A stretch of 64,000 bases of DNA from R-RK-3 sp963834945 (lineage in GTDB: Bacteria; Pseudomonadota; Alphaproteobacteria; Rhizobiales; Rhodomicrobiaceae), in the NCBI GenBank assembly GCA_963834945.1, contig CAWIDT010000007.1, forward strand, positions 1-64,000, written 5' to 3'. The position numbers were made by a program, and so were the translations under genes. Under the pieces are notes generated by a model. It worked only from the letters and a program-made list of their open reading frames with translations, searched no databases and had not been told where the DNA came from. Below are positions 45,592 to 55,583 of the stretch, one piece after another; the stretch's first letter is position 1; every line of letters starts with the position of its first letter.

Positions 45592-46791
45592 ATGGCACGC
45601 GCTGGACGGCATTTCCTGCAAATTCCCGGCCCCACCAATGTCCCCGACCGCATTCTGCGCGCCATCGCCGCGCCGACCATCGATCATCGCGGCGCCGAAT
45701 TCGCCAAGCTCGGCAAGCGCGTCCTGGATGGCATGAAAATGGTCATGAAGACCAGCCAGCCGGTGATCATCTATCCGGCGTCCGGCACCGGCGCCTGGGA
45801 AGCCGCGCTGGTGAACACGCTGTCCCCCGGCGATCAGATCCTCATGCCGGAGACCGGCCATTTCGCCAATCTCTGGCGCGCGATGGCCGAAAAGCTCGGC
45901 TTGCGGCCGATCGTCATCGGTGGCGACTGGCGTACCGGCGCCGATCCGGATGCCATCGCCGCCCGCCTCGCGGACGACAAGGAGCACGCGATCAAAGCCG
46001 TCTGCGTCGTGCAGAATGAAACCTCGACCGGCTGCGCCACGCGCATCGACAAGGTGAGGGCGGCCATCGATACCTCCGGCCACCCCGCTTTGCTGATGGT
46101 CGATACGATCTCTTCGCTCGTATCGATGGACATGCGCATGGACGAATGGGGCGTCGATGTGGTCGTCGCCGGATCGCAAAAGGGCCTGATGCTGCCGCCG
46201 GGCCTGTCGTTCAACGGCGTCTCCGAAAAGGCTCTGGCCGCGTCCAAATCCGCCGGATTGAAACGGTCCTATTGGGATTGGGCCGATATGCTCGGGCCGA
46301 ACACATCGGGCTTCTTCCCCTACACTCCGGCGACGAACCTGCTTTACGGTCTCGCCGAAGCCATCGACATCATCGAGGAGCAGGGGCTGGAGGCCATCTT
46401 TGCCCGCCATGACCGCCACGCGGAAGCCACGCGCCGCGCCGTCACCGCCTGGGGCCTGGAGGTCTTCTGCCGCAACCCGGAAAACTACTCATCCTCGCTC
46501 ACCGCCGTCCTCATGCCCGAGAGCCACAGCGCCGACGCGTACCGCAAGATCGTGCTCGACAAATTCGACATGTCGCTGGGCGCCGGCCTGTCGAAAATCG
46601 CCGGCAAGGTGTTCCGCATCGGCCATCTCGGCGACTTCAACGACCTCATGCTGATGGGTACGCTGTCGGGCTGCGAGATGGGGCTGCAACTGGCGGGCGT
46701 GCCGCACCGCCGGGGCGGCGTCGACGCGGCGATGACCTACCTGACGGAAACCAGCGACGCCCCTGATCAACAGGGCGGAGTGACCTGCTGA
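45592..46791 (+). CDS. Serine/alanine-glyoxylate-type aminotransferase (class V)
   Basis: 399-residue PLP enzyme; moves an amino group from serine or alanine to glyoxylate. 'HFLQIPGPTNVPDRILRAIAAPTIDHRG' (cited by PGPTNVPDRILRA), 'YPASGTGAWEAALVN' (phosphate loop) and the PLP Lys197 in 'VVAGSQKGLMLPPG' are visible. ATG 45592 follows a GGGAG site. The 172-base gap to the divergent oxidoreductase gene should hold both promoters. Serine-glyoxylate transaminase is the best guess because of 'MLPPGLSFN' and overall length. Confidence 0.92.
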   Translation: MARAGRHFLQIPGPTNVPDRILRAIAAPTIDHRGAEFAKLGKRVLDGMKMVMKTSQPVIIYPASGTGAWEAALVNTLSPGDQILMPETGHFANLWRAMAEKLGLRPIVIGGDWRTGADPDAIAARLADDKEHAIKAVCVVQNETSTGCATRIDKVRAAIDTSGHPALLMVDTISSLVSMDMRMDEWGVDVVVAGSQKGLMLPPGLSFNGVSEKALAASKSAGLKRSYWDWADMLGPNTSGFFPYTPATNLLYGLAEAIDIIEEQGLEAIFARHDRHAEATRRAVTAWGLEVFCRNPENYSSSLTAVLMPESHSADAYRKIVLDKFDMSLGAGLSKIAGKVFRIGHLGDFNDLMLMGTLSGCEMGLQLAGVPHRRGGVDAAMTYLTETSDAPDQQGGVTC

Positions 46792-46826
46792 GGCTATCGT
46801 TGGGTCAGCGCGAACATCATCCGCGA

Positions 46827-47504
46827 TCAGGTGAGCGCCGTGAATTTTTGCACGAGCTTGGTCGGTCCGGACACGATGAGGAGATCCCCTACCTCAACAA
46901 CCGTCTCCGGCTGGCCGAACACGAAGTCCGCCTTCGGCCGCTTCACTCCGACAATAGTCACGCCATATTTCTTTCGAAAGGCGGATTCCCCAAGCGTTTT
47001 GCCCACCGCCATCTCGGGTGCCCTCGTTTTCACGAAAGCGAACCCGTCCTCGAACTCAAAGAAATCGATCATCTTGCCAGTGACCAGATGCGCGACACGC
47101 TCTCCCATGGCCGCCTCTGGATTGACGACATGATGGGCGCCGGTCCGCTCCAGAATGCGCCCGTGCCTGTCTCCCGTCGCCTTTGCCCAGATGTCTTTGA
47201 CACCGAGCTCACTGAGTGCGAGCACGGTGAGCACACTGGCCTGAATATCGGTTCCGATGCCGACGACAACGCGCCCGAATTCGTGCACGCCAAGCAGACG
47301 CAGCGTGTCGCCATCCGTCGTATCGGCCCTGACCACATGGGTCAGGTGATCCGCCCATTTCTGGACGATTTCCGCATCGTCATCGATGCCCAGAACCTCA
47401 TGCCCAAGCAGGGTCAGCGATTTGGCGACCGCGCCACCGAACCGGCCAAGGCCGATCACGACGACGCCGTCTCTATGTGGGGAGGTGAACTTAACCAACG
47501 ACAA
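46827..47504 (-). CDS. TrkA/KtrA-type potassium uptake regulatory subunit
   Basis: 225 residues from TTG 47504, chosen because GAGGAG lies 5-6 bases before it and the upstream ATG extension lies deep in the permease gene. RCK-N domain with Rossmann motif 'VVVIGLGRFGGAVAKSL' and acidic end 'GIDDDAEIVQ', which bind nucleotide; RCK-C domain from about residue 140 ('TRAPEMAVGKTLGESAFRKKYGV'). It overlaps the permease gene by 14 bases and gates that channel. Confidence 0.93.
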   Translation of the reverse strand: MSLVKFTSPHRDGVVVIGLGRFGGAVAKSLTLLGHEVLGIDDDAEIVQKWADHLTHVVRADTTDGDTLRLLGVHEFGRVVVGIGTDIQASVLTVLALSELGVKDIWAKATGDRHGRILERTGAHHVVNPEAAMGERVAHLVTGKMIDFFEFEDGFAFVKTRAPEMAVGKTLGESAFRKKYGVTIVGVKRPKADFVFGQPETVVEVGDLLIVSGPTKLVQKFTALT

Positions 47505-48951
47505 GGCGCTCCTCTGGATAACGGTAGTGTCTTTGCTTTCTGCGCAGGGCGAGCGCGGTCGCAACGCTGACCGTTCCGACGCGGCCGAAAAACATCAGGC
47601 TGATGAGGATGGCCTGGGCCGCGACCGGCAGATCGGGCGTAATGCCGGTGGTCAGTCCAACCGTGCAAAAAGCCGAGATTGCTTCGAACAGCAGCTTGTC
47701 GAAGCTCACATGGGTGACGCATAGCAGCGCCAAAGTCGCGACCGCCACGGTTCCGACCGCCAGCAGGACGATACTGAGCGCCTGACGCTGGAGCTCGGTG
47801 GAAATGCAACGGTTGAACAGGTTGGTCTCCGGGTTTCCGCGAATTTCCGCCCAGACGACGAAGCCAAGGAGAAAGAAGGTGGTGACCTTGATGCCGCCGG
47901 CCGTACCCGCGCTGCCGCCGCCAACCAGCATCAACCCGTAGCTGAACGTAAGCGTTTCGGGCCGCATCTCTCCGATCGGAACCGAATTGAACCCCGCCGC
48001 CCGCGTCATGGCGGAATGGAAGAGAGCGGCAAGCAACTTGCCGTTCAAATCGAAAGGTCCAATCGTTGCCGGATTGTTCGCTTCGAACCCAAAGACGGCA
48101 GCCATCCCGCTGAGCAGCAGAAACGCCGTGCCCAGCAATGTGACCTTCGTGTGAATCGACCACCGCGTCGCATGGAAAGGGTTTCCCCGCAGGTCGTGGA
48201 GTACGGGAATGCCCAACCCGCCGACAACGACGGCGCCGATGATCGGAAGGATGAAAAATGGATCGGTGGCAAAGCGGGTCAAGCTGTCGGAATAGGTTGA
48301 GAAGCCGGCATTGTTGAAGGCGGAAACCGCGTGAAATATGCCGTTCCAGATCGCGTCATTCCAAGGCTCGCCATAGGCATATCGGAGGCGCAGCGACAAA
48401 ATCGCGGCGGTTGCCAGTTCGACGCCAATGGTGACCAGGAAAATAAGGCGCAGAATTCGGGCGATGTCCCCGAGCGCCGAGCTGCCGGTCGCGACTTGGG
48501 CGATGAGCCGGGCGCCCAACCGCAAGCGCTGCGTCACCAGGAGTGTGAGCAGCGTCGCGGCGGTCATGATGCCAAATCCACCGATTTGTATGAGGGCCAG
48601 AATCACGCTTTGGCCGAACCAGGACCAATAGACCGGCGTGTCCTGCACGCTAAGCCCGGTGACGCAAACGGCGGAGGTTGATGTGAAAAGCGCCGTCAGG
48701 AACGGGGCTCCGCCAGCAGCGCTCCGGGAGACCGGCAGCATCAGCAGACCCGTGCCGAGGACGATGACAGCCAGGAACGTCAGCGGTACGAGGCGCGTCG
48801 GATGCTGAATCTGTCGTCGCAAGGCTGTGGGTCTCCTCTCGTACACGCCCTCGCTGGCTTCGTCCGTCACCGAGCTGTTATCGCAAAAGCGTTGCTGAAT
48901 GCCCGCTGTCGGTGAGCATGGCGGAAGAGGCGTCGCGCGTGGAAGGCTCAC
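47491..48951 (-). CDS. TrkH/KtrB-type potassium uptake permease
   Basis: 486 residues with the four M1-P-M2 repeats of the Trk/Ktr family; selectivity-filter glycines are seen in 'SAVCVTGLSVQDT', 'SAFNNAGFSTYS', 'AMTRAAGFNSVPIG' and 'SAFCTVGLTTGITP'. K+ (or Na+-coupled K+) import across the inner membrane, gated by the overlapping TrkA/KtrA gene. The length is Ktr-like. The first 45 residues are polar and poorly conserved, so the start could be a later GTG (around 'VTDEASEG'). Confidence 0.94.
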   Translation of the reverse strand: MSLPRATPLPPCSPTAGIQQRFCDNSSVTDEASEGVYERRPTALRRQIQHPTRLVPLTFLAVIVLGTGLLMLPVSRSAAGGAPFLTALFTSTSAVCVTGLSVQDTPVYWSWFGQSVILALIQIGGFGIMTAATLLTLLVTQRLRLGARLIAQVATGSSALGDIARILRLIFLVTIGVELATAAILSLRLRYAYGEPWNDAIWNGIFHAVSAFNNAGFSTYSDSLTRFATDPFFILPIIGAVVVGGLGIPVLHDLRGNPFHATRWSIHTKVTLLGTAFLLLSGMAAVFGFEANNPATIGPFDLNGKLLAALFHSAMTRAAGFNSVPIGEMRPETLTFSYGLMLVGGGSAGTAGGIKVTTFFLLGFVVWAEIRGNPETNLFNRCISTELQRQALSIVLLAVGTVAVATLALLCVTHVSFDKLLFEAISAFCTVGLTTGITPDLPVAAQAILISLMFFGRVGTVSVATALALRRKQRHYRYPEERLVVG

Positions 48952-49171
48952 AATTCAATCCAGGATAACGGGCGAGCATACCAACCGAAGCTTGCCGATC
49001 GGTGAAGGCCGCCGTTCCACCGATCGGAAAGGTAAGTCGATGGTCGGCCCGGCCCCCATGCATCTTTCAGTTACCATTTTCAGAGTTCAACCCGAGGCGG
49101 CTACCGAAAATTAGATTGCATGTCGGCACAGTTGGTGGGCGAGAGAGTTTTGCCTTGGAGCGAAGACGTCA

Positions 49172-49669
49172 ATGTCATTGTGGCATGGCCTGATCTTTAA
49201 ACATGGCGGCGGCCGGTCCGCGATTGCCGCCGATAAGGTCGGGCGGATCGCGCACGCTCCCCAATTGGCGGCAGCGCCGGGGACGCCGGCGTTTATCGCT
49301 GGCCTGTTCGTGTTCGCCGGCGAGCCCGTCCCAGTCATCCGGCTCGATAGGTTGCTCGGCCTGGAAGAGCGGCCGTTTGGTTTCTACGCTCCTCTGATCA
49401 TCCTCAAGACCGAGCCCAAAATCGCGCTCCATGTTGAAGCTGTCGAACGGCTGATCAAGCTTAGAGCGGATGAGTTGGTGCCGCTGCCGCCAGCGCAATC
49501 CTTCAATGGATGCGCGCAAGCGCAGTTCGAGGCTGATTATTCCCGCGTGACCGTGCTCTGCGTCGAGAGGCTGCTTCTGCGGCAGGAGCAGGAAGCTGTA
49601 ACGGCCCATCTCGCGCGCGAAATGGCTCGCCTCTCAGCCCTCTCCACGGATGCCGTCCATGGTCATTGA
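49172..49669 (+). CDS. cheW: CheW-like adaptor (first)
   Basis: 165-residue CheW-domain adaptor that would link receptors to the CheA kinase. The two five-stranded barrel halves are recognisable: 'FIAGLFVFAGEPVPVIRLDRLLGL' and 'APLIILKTEPKIALHVEAVERLI'. GGAG precedes the ATG. The 220 bases upstream, divergent from trkH, must hold the cluster promoter. It corresponds in place to WspB or CheW3a of related systems. Its stop overlaps cheR by 20 bases. Confidence 0.85.
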   Translation: MSLWHGLIFKHGGGRSAIAADKVGRIAHAPQLAAAPGTPAFIAGLFVFAGEPVPVIRLDRLLGLEERPFGFYAPLIILKTEPKIALHVEAVERLIKLRADELVPLPPAQSFNGCAQAQFEADYSRVTVLCVERLLLRQEQEAVTAHLAREMARLSALSTDAVHGH

Positions 49670-51095
49670 GCAACCGGAGCCGTCATCGGGCCGGGACGCC
49701 GCCGCGCTCGCCGAGCTGAAGTCCCTGGTCATCAGCGTAACCGGGCAAAAATTCTTCTCCGACCGCGACGATTTATTGCGGGACGCGGTCGATCGGCGAT
49801 TGCGGAACACAGGCACCCGCGGCTACGAGCCCTATCTGGACTTGATCCGGAACACGAAGGGTGCGGCGGGCGAACTGCATGAATTGATCGACAGGCTGAC
49901 GATCGGCGAGACGAGCTTTTTCCGCTATCCGCAAAATTTCGACGCACTGCGGGAGCATCTGCGCGCACTCGATAGCGGCGGCGACAAATCGGTGCCGATC
50001 CGAGTGTGGAGCGCTGGCTGCGCCAACGGCGCCGAGGTCTATTCGGCACTGATTCTCGCGGCCGGGATGCGCGCGGCAGGAGACCTGTCGAGGCCGGTCC
50101 AGATCATCGGCACGGACATTAATCGCGGTTCACTCGCCGCTGCTGAAAAAGCCGTGTATCGCCGGTGGTGCCTGCGCAATCTATCTCCGCAAAGCATTCC
50201 GGAATGGTTTTGCGACAAAGGCGAGGAATTCGTTCTTCGGGACGAGTATCGGGGCGGCGCGCACTTCCGCTGCCACAATCTTGTGTCGGAGGCGTTCTCC
50301 GCCGTGGCCGAAGACGAGGCCGGCTTCGACGCGATCATGTGTTGTAACGTCATGATCTACTTCGATTGCGACACCAATGTCCGGTTGGTGCATCAGTTCC
50401 AGCGAGCGCTTCGCCCAGACGGGATCTTATTGATCGGCAGCGCTGATTTCGCGCCCGCATTCGGTGGCATTTTGCAGGCGGAGCATGTCACCGGCGCTGT
50501 CGTGTACCGGCGCCGCCGCGAGGATGAACGGAGATCGGAACCGCGAGCACAATGCCGGCCGGCGGCCCCACGGGTGGACCGACCGGCAAGACCAGCGCCT
50601 CAAGCCGGTTTCAATGCGGTCACGAGTGCTGCATCCGCCGGCCCAGTCCCCAAGCGTACGTCCCGGGCGGCGATCAAAACGACCACTGAGCCACTGCAAT
50701 CGCTGGATGACATTCTGCGCTTCGTCGATGGCGGTCAATGGAAGCCCGCCGGCGCGGCGTGTCGTGCGTTTTTGCAGGGTGATCCGCTTAATCCGGCGGG
50801 GCACTACTACAGCGCAATTATCCAGTGGGCTGAAGGCGATATCGCCGAGTCGAACGCCGCATTGCGCCGTGCCCTCTACCTTGCTCCTTCATTTCCTCTC
50901 GCGCATTACGAATTGGGTCGCCGCCGTTATGCCCTTGGCGATCTCCCCGGCGCGCGCCAGGCCCTTGCCGTGACCCTCGATACCTTAATCGACCTGGACG
51001 ATGACACTGGCCTGGCGCCCGATGGACGTGTCTGCGCATCCGAACTCCGTGCAGCGGTGGAGCAGTTCGCAACGCAAATCCTGGCCATCCCATGA
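49650..51095 (+). CDS. cheR: CheR methyltransferase with C-terminal TPR
   Basis: 481-residue MCP methyltransferase. The N-terminal helical domain ('LVISVTGQKFFSDRDDLLRDAV') and the SAM-binding catalytic domain ('LTIGETSFFRYPQNFDAL', 'RVWSAGCANGAEVYSALIL', 'FDAIMCCNVMIYFDCDTNVRLVHQF', cited by CCNVMIYFD) are intact. A Pro/Arg-rich linker (about 285-345) leads to TPR repeats ('HYYSAIIQWAEGDIAESNAALRRALYL', cited by AEGDIAESNAALRRAL). CheR-TPR fusions are typical of Wsp/Che3-type, not flagellar, systems. It overlaps the next cheW (ATGA). Confidence 0.95.
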   Translation: MPSMVIEQPEPSSGRDAAALAELKSLVISVTGQKFFSDRDDLLRDAVDRRLRNTGTRGYEPYLDLIRNTKGAAGELHELIDRLTIGETSFFRYPQNFDALREHLRALDSGGDKSVPIRVWSAGCANGAEVYSALILAAGMRAAGDLSRPVQIIGTDINRGSLAAAEKAVYRRWCLRNLSPQSIPEWFCDKGEEFVLRDEYRGGAHFRCHNLVSEAFSAVAEDEAGFDAIMCCNVMIYFDCDTNVRLVHQFQRALRPDGILLIGSADFAPAFGGILQAEHVTGAVVYRRRREDERRSEPRAQCRPAAPRVDRPARPAPQAGFNAVTSAASAGPVPKRTSRAAIKTTTEPLQSLDDILRFVDGGQWKPAGAACRAFLQGDPLNPAGHYYSAIIQWAEGDIAESNAALRRALYLAPSFPLAHYELGRRRYALGDLPGARQALAVTLDTLIDLDDDTGLAPDGRVCASELRAAVEQFATQILAIP

Positions 51096-51673
51096 TGGGA
51101 GCGGACCCTGCTTACGGGGACGGCCGCGGGGAGTGCCAAACCGATCCCGTTTCGGGCGAGTTCCGCAACAAATTGCTGGCGGAACGCACAAGGCTGCTTG
51201 CCGCACGGCCGGACGCGCGGCGCGACCAGGGCGCCACAACCGAAATGCTGGCGCTCCGGCTCGGCAAGGAAAGCTGGTGCCTGCGTCTCGTCCGCGCCGG
51301 AGCAGCGTTCAGGCCGGCGACAATAACACCGGTTCCCGGGGCCGCCGCGGATATCGCAGGGCTCGCCATGCATCGCGGCAGCCTCTTTACGCTGATTGAC
51401 CTGTCGGTGTTGTTGGGCTGTGAGCGTCCGGCGGTCGCGCCCAGCTACACCCTAGCCGTCGAATTGCGCGGCATGTCGCCGCCGGTCGCGCTCCTCGTTG
51501 AGAAGGCCGAGGGCGTCATCGCGGCCGATCTCGAAAAACTTGGTCTCATCGAAAGGCAAGCACCGGGCGAAGCGTTCGCTCGCGGCCTGGCGCACGGCGG
51601 CTGGATTGTCCTGGATGATGAGGTTCTCCTTACAACGCTGCGCACTCGCGCTCCCGCGCAATCGGCGTTCTGA
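51092..51673 (+). CDS. cheW: CheW-like adaptor (second)
   Basis: 193-residue CheW. After a basic, disordered start (to residue about 50), the domain reads 'LALRLGKESWCLRLVRAGAAF', 'IAGLAMHRGSLFTLIDLSVLLG' and 'ALLVEKAEGVIAADLEKLGLI'. Two different CheWs flanking CheR reproduce the wspB-wspC-wspD order. It overlaps cheR by 4 bases and lies 27 bases before the first receptor. Confidence 0.88.
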   Translation: MMGADPAYGDGRGECQTDPVSGEFRNKLLAERTRLLAARPDARRDQGATTEMLALRLGKESWCLRLVRAGAAFRPATITPVPGAAADIAGLAMHRGSLFTLIDLSVLLGCERPAVAPSYTLAVELRGMSPPVALLVEKAEGVIAADLEKLGLIERQAPGEAFARGLAHGGWIVLDDEVLLTTLRTRAPAQSAF

Positions 51674-51700
51674 GGAATCTGGGAAGGAGTTCATGACGGA

Positions 51701-53339
51701 ATGCTTAAGTTTCTAGACACGTTGCAGCTTAGGACAATCTCCCTGGGAATGATTGGGCTGATGATCGGCGTCGGCATTCTCGTCGCCGGCGCGACCTACA
51801 AGACGTTAAGTGAAGTCCAGAAGATCGGCGATCAGTGGATAAGCCTTCAAACGGTGAGCATTCCGAAAAATCAGAACTCTCCACAAGGTCCTGGCAGCCA
51901 TGGGGTATGGCGGAGCGATCCACACGCTGAAGAATATGGTTCTGCGCACAGATAAATCGCTTGGCGAACGAGTGGTGCACGCTCTGGACGAAGTGGAAAG
52001 CGAGATCGTTGCCTATCGGTCGCTTAATCCGTCTCAGAGCGAAATCGCGGACCTCGACATTGTGCAGCAAATGGTGGCCGCCTATCGCGAGCGGGTCACC
52101 AAGGCGTTGCAAATGATCAAGACCGGTGCAACTCCGGCCGAAATAGACCGTGTGATCAAATATGATGACGGACCCGCTCTCGCCGCGTTCGATCGCCTGA
52201 AGGCGGCCATCAGTGCCGAGCGAACGCACGCCCGTGGCGCTGTAGAAGGTGCTGTCGCCGCAGCGACCAATTTCACGCGTCTGACTGCGGCCACGGCAAT
52301 TTTGGCGCTGGCATTCTTCGCATTCGCATTGATTCTCTTCATTCGTACGCGCGTCATGGGGCCGCTCACATCGCTTGTGGCGCACATGAACCGCATCGGC
52401 AAGGGTGACTTATCGACTCGGATACAGCTCGCCAGGCGAGATGAGGTCGGAGCGCTTGCCGCGGCCATGAACGATATGACCGTCAGCCTCGCGACGCTGA
52501 CGTCCCACGCGCACGAGGCCTCACTGCAACTGTCCTCGCTTGCCAATGAAACGCTTGCGGCGACGCGTCAGCAGGCGTCCAGCGTGGAGGAACAGTTCGC
52601 CTCCGTCCAGGAGGTAACGGCGACGGTCGACGAAATTGTCCGATCCGGCGAGCAGATGGCTGCGAGAGCCCGCGAAGTTCTGCATCAAGCCAGGGCAACC
52701 GTGGAGAAAGGCGAAAACGGACTGGGCTCGGTAAAGGCGATGGCTGCGGCCATGGATGCAATCCGCCGCCAAACCGAAGTTGTAGCCGGCAACAGCGTAA
52801 CGCTCAGCGAGCAGACCCAGACAATCGGCGAGATCATCACGACGGTTACGGATATCGCCCAACGATCCGAACTGCTCGCCCTGAACGCGGCGATCGAAGC
52901 CGCCGCCGCCGGCGACCATGGCCGCAGCTTCTCCGTCGTCGCCGAGGAAATCAAGGCGATGGCGGAGCAGTCCAAATCGGCCACGAAGCAGATCAGCGAG
53001 ATCCTCGGCACCATCCATGACGGCATCAACACGTCGGTGATGATGGCCGAAGAGTCGGTCAAGCGCGTGGAAAGCGGCCGTCTGCGATCGGAGGAAGCGC
53101 TCGGAGCCATCGGCGACATGACCGAAAGCATCGGCCAGAGCATCAGCGCGTTCGAACTCTCCGTCACCGCGACCAATCAGCAAAGGATCGGCCTCGATCA
53201 GGTTGCCATGGCACTCGCGCAAATCCGCCAGGGCGGAGAACAGACGGCCTCCGGCACCCGCCAAATCGAAACGGCGGTTAACGAAATCACCGCGCTGAGC
53301 TCGCAGCTTACGCATTCCATAAAAGGGCGGGCGGCATGA
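51701..53339 (+). CDS. Methyl-accepting receptor 1, one frameshift near the N-terminus
   Basis: About 545 residues when joined. TM1 ('LGMIGLMIGVGILVAGATYKTL') is followed by a frame change near 51870; the second frame carries 'MGYGGAIHTLKNMVLRTDKS', the rest of the periplasmic helical sensor, TM2 ('TAILALAFFAFALILFIRTRV'), HAMP, and the signalling hairpin with tip 'RSELLALNAAIEAAAAGDHGR'. Receptor 2 at 60.1 kb has the same architecture without a break, which supports the join. No C-terminal CheR-binding pentapeptide is visible. The stop overlaps cheA (ATGA). Confidence 0.88.
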
Positions 53340-55576
53340 CGGATCTGATGCAGGAATTGTACGGGGTGTTCGAGACCGAGAGGCAAGAGCATCTCGAGCA
53401 GATTCGTGTGGTCCTCGCCCGGATCGCGGCGGGCCGCGTGGCTGAAGGCGATCTCACCGAAGCGATGCGCCGCATACACAGTCTCAAGGGCGCCGCGCGG
53501 GTCGTCGGCTTCTCCTATATCGAGATGCTTGCACACGATATCGAAACGATTTTTGGGTGCGGAAATGAGCTTCCCGACGATCTGCGCCGGGTGGTGGGAG
53601 CGGCGCTTGATGCAATCGACGATTGGATAGCGCTTCCGGCCAGCTCCAGACCGAAGTTGCCACCCGAATTGCTGCTGCAGCAATTACGAGCGGGCTACCG
53701 AAGCGACCAGAACAATGTGTCCGAGGAAAATAACACTTCCGGCGCCGTTGCGGGTCCGGCGATTGTGTTGGAGCAGGCGCCAGGGTTGAGCGAAATTGCG
53801 CCACCCGCTCCGGAACAGCCCAGCCCGGATGCAGTGGCGGCCCCGGCCAATGCGCTTGACGTCCGCGTCAGCGTCGAAAGCCTGGATTTCCTCCTGCGCG
53901 CGGCAGGCGAGCTTCATACCGATTTCGGTCAGCTGGACGCGGCGAACCAACGGCTGCGCGAAGCGCAACGGGAATTGCCGCGTCTCCGGAATTCACTCAA
54001 CCGCACTCACGGATATGGGCAATCGAGACAGCTTTCTCGCCCGCAGCCCCTGACAGCCGATAGGGTTCTTCCGAAGCCCTCGCCAGAGACTGACGACCCG
54101 ATAAAGGCCATCAGCGCGGCTATCGACACCCACACAAACGCGGTTCGGAGCCTTCGCCGGCATCTGCGCGAGTTGGGGGAAGGCATCAAGGCAGTCCGGC
54201 TCACGCCGGCAGGCGTCGTTTTCAGCAGCATCCGCAAGATGGCCAGAGACGTCGCCGCATTCGAGGGCAAAGATATTGAAATCGAAACCGAGGGCTTCGA
54301 CAACACCGCCGACCGGAGGGTTTTGCAGCGTCTCAAGGATCCGATCATGCATGTGCTCCGCAACGCCATCAGCCACGGCATCGAGCCGGCTGATGTTCGC
54401 GAAGCAGCGGGCAAGCCAACGAGAGGCACTGTCCGCCTCTCAATTTACGCCAGCGGCGGACGCCTGTGTGCGAGTATCGAGGATGATGGACGCGGGCTCG
54501 ACCGCGACCTGATTCGTTCGCGCGCGCTGGAAAAAGGTTTCATCACCGATGCGCAGGCCGCTGTCATCGATGATGAAGAGCTCGACCAGCTGATTTTTGC
54601 TCCCGGCTTTTCAACTTCGGCGGCTGTGACGGAGATCTCGGGGCGCGGGATCGGCATGTCGGTCGTGCGCGAAGCAGTGACCGAACTCCAAGGCAGTATC
54701 CAGATCGAGGCTAAGCCGGGCAAGGGCACCCGGATCTCGCTTTCGGTGCCGAAGGGTTTTGTCGCGCAACCGATGCTGCTGATGGAGTCACTGGGTCATC
54801 ACTTCGCGGTTCCGAGCGGCGCCGTGGCCCGGATCGAGCGGATCAGTCCGGACCGCCTCCGTACAGTGCGCGGCCGCCCCGTGCTCCTGGCCGGCGACAC
54901 GTCGCTGAGCGTCATTTCCCTTGGCTGTCTTTTCGGGCAATCGGAGATCCAAATCGGTCGCGAGGGCGCCTACGCGTTGATCCTGCGTCACGGTGCCGGT
55001 CAGCGTCATGCCCTCATTGTCGACAGGCTGATCGCCGTCGAGGAATGCATTCTCCAGCCACCCAACTTCCTCGACGCCAGCCGGACATCCTGGGCAGGCG
55101 TCGTTGCCGGGCGTGACGGCCTTTTGCGGCTTGTCGTCAATGTCGAAGCCTTGACCGCCGCCGCGACCGGCGATCATCGGTTGAGTTTGAGCAAGCCGAA
55201 GCAAGAGGTCCGGCGCAAATCGGTGCTTGTGGTCGATGACTCGGTCACGACGCGGACGCTGGAGAAGGCCATATTGGAGGCCCATGGCTACGACGTTCGT
55301 CTCGGCTTTGATGGGCGTGACGCCTTGGCGAAGCTTCGCAGCGCCCCCGTGGATCTCGTCGTATCCGATGTTGAGATGCCGAATATGAGCGGCTTCGACC
55401 TGCTCGCGGCGATGCGGGCTGATCCCGCATTGGCGGAATTGCCCCTGATTCTGGTTACGTCGCGCGATGAGCCCGAGAACAAGGAAAAGGGGATGCGCCT
55501 GGGCGCCAATGCCTATGTCGTCAAGCAGCGCTTCGATCAGGCCGAACTTATAAACACGATCCAGCGATTGGTGTGA
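53336..55576 (+). CDS. cheA: CheA histidine kinase with C-terminal receiver
   Basis: 746 residues. HPt domain with His48 in 'MRRIHSLKGAARVVGFS'; flexible Pro/Ala linker (about 120-190); a short dimerisation region; HATPase with N-box 'MHVLRNAISHGIEPADV', G1 'SIEDDGRGLDRDLI' and G2 'SGRGIGMSVVREAV'; CheW-like domain (about 475-610). The C-terminal receiver (about 620-746) carries the phospho-acceptor Asp in 'VVSDVEMPNMSGFDLL' and Lys in 'NAYVVKQRFD'. The hybrid layout matches WspE and CheA3. The receiver may act as phosphate sink or shuttle (inference). Confidence 0.96.
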   Translation: MTDLMQELYGVFETERQEHLEQIRVVLARIAAGRVAEGDLTEAMRRIHSLKGAARVVGFSYIEMLAHDIETIFGCGNELPDDLRRVVGAALDAIDDWIALPASSRPKLPPELLLQQLRAGYRSDQNNVSEENNTSGAVAGPAIVLEQAPGLSEIAPPAPEQPSPDAVAAPANALDVRVSVESLDFLLRAAGELHTDFGQLDAANQRLREAQRELPRLRNSLNRTHGYGQSRQLSRPQPLTADRVLPKPSPETDDPIKAISAAIDTHTNAVRSLRRHLRELGEGIKAVRLTPAGVVFSSIRKMARDVAAFEGKDIEIETEGFDNTADRRVLQRLKDPIMHVLRNAISHGIEPADVREAAGKPTRGTVRLSIYASGGRLCASIEDDGRGLDRDLIRSRALEKGFITDAQAAVIDDEELDQLIFAPGFSTSAAVTEISGRGIGMSVVREAVTELQGSIQIEAKPGKGTRISLSVPKGFVAQPMLLMESLGHHFAVPSGAVARIERISPDRLRTVRGRPVLLAGDTSLSVISLGCLFGQSEIQIGREGAYALILRHGAGQRHALIVDRLIAVEECILQPPNFLDASRTSWAGVVAGRDGLLRLVVNVEALTAAATGDHRLSLSKPKQEVRRKSVLVVDDSVTTRTLEKAILEAHGYDVRLGFDGRDALAKLRSAPVDLVVSDVEMPNMSGFDLLAAMRADPALAELPLILVTSRDEPENKEKGMRLGANAYVVKQRFDQAELINTIQRLV

Positions 55577-55583
55577 GGCCGCT

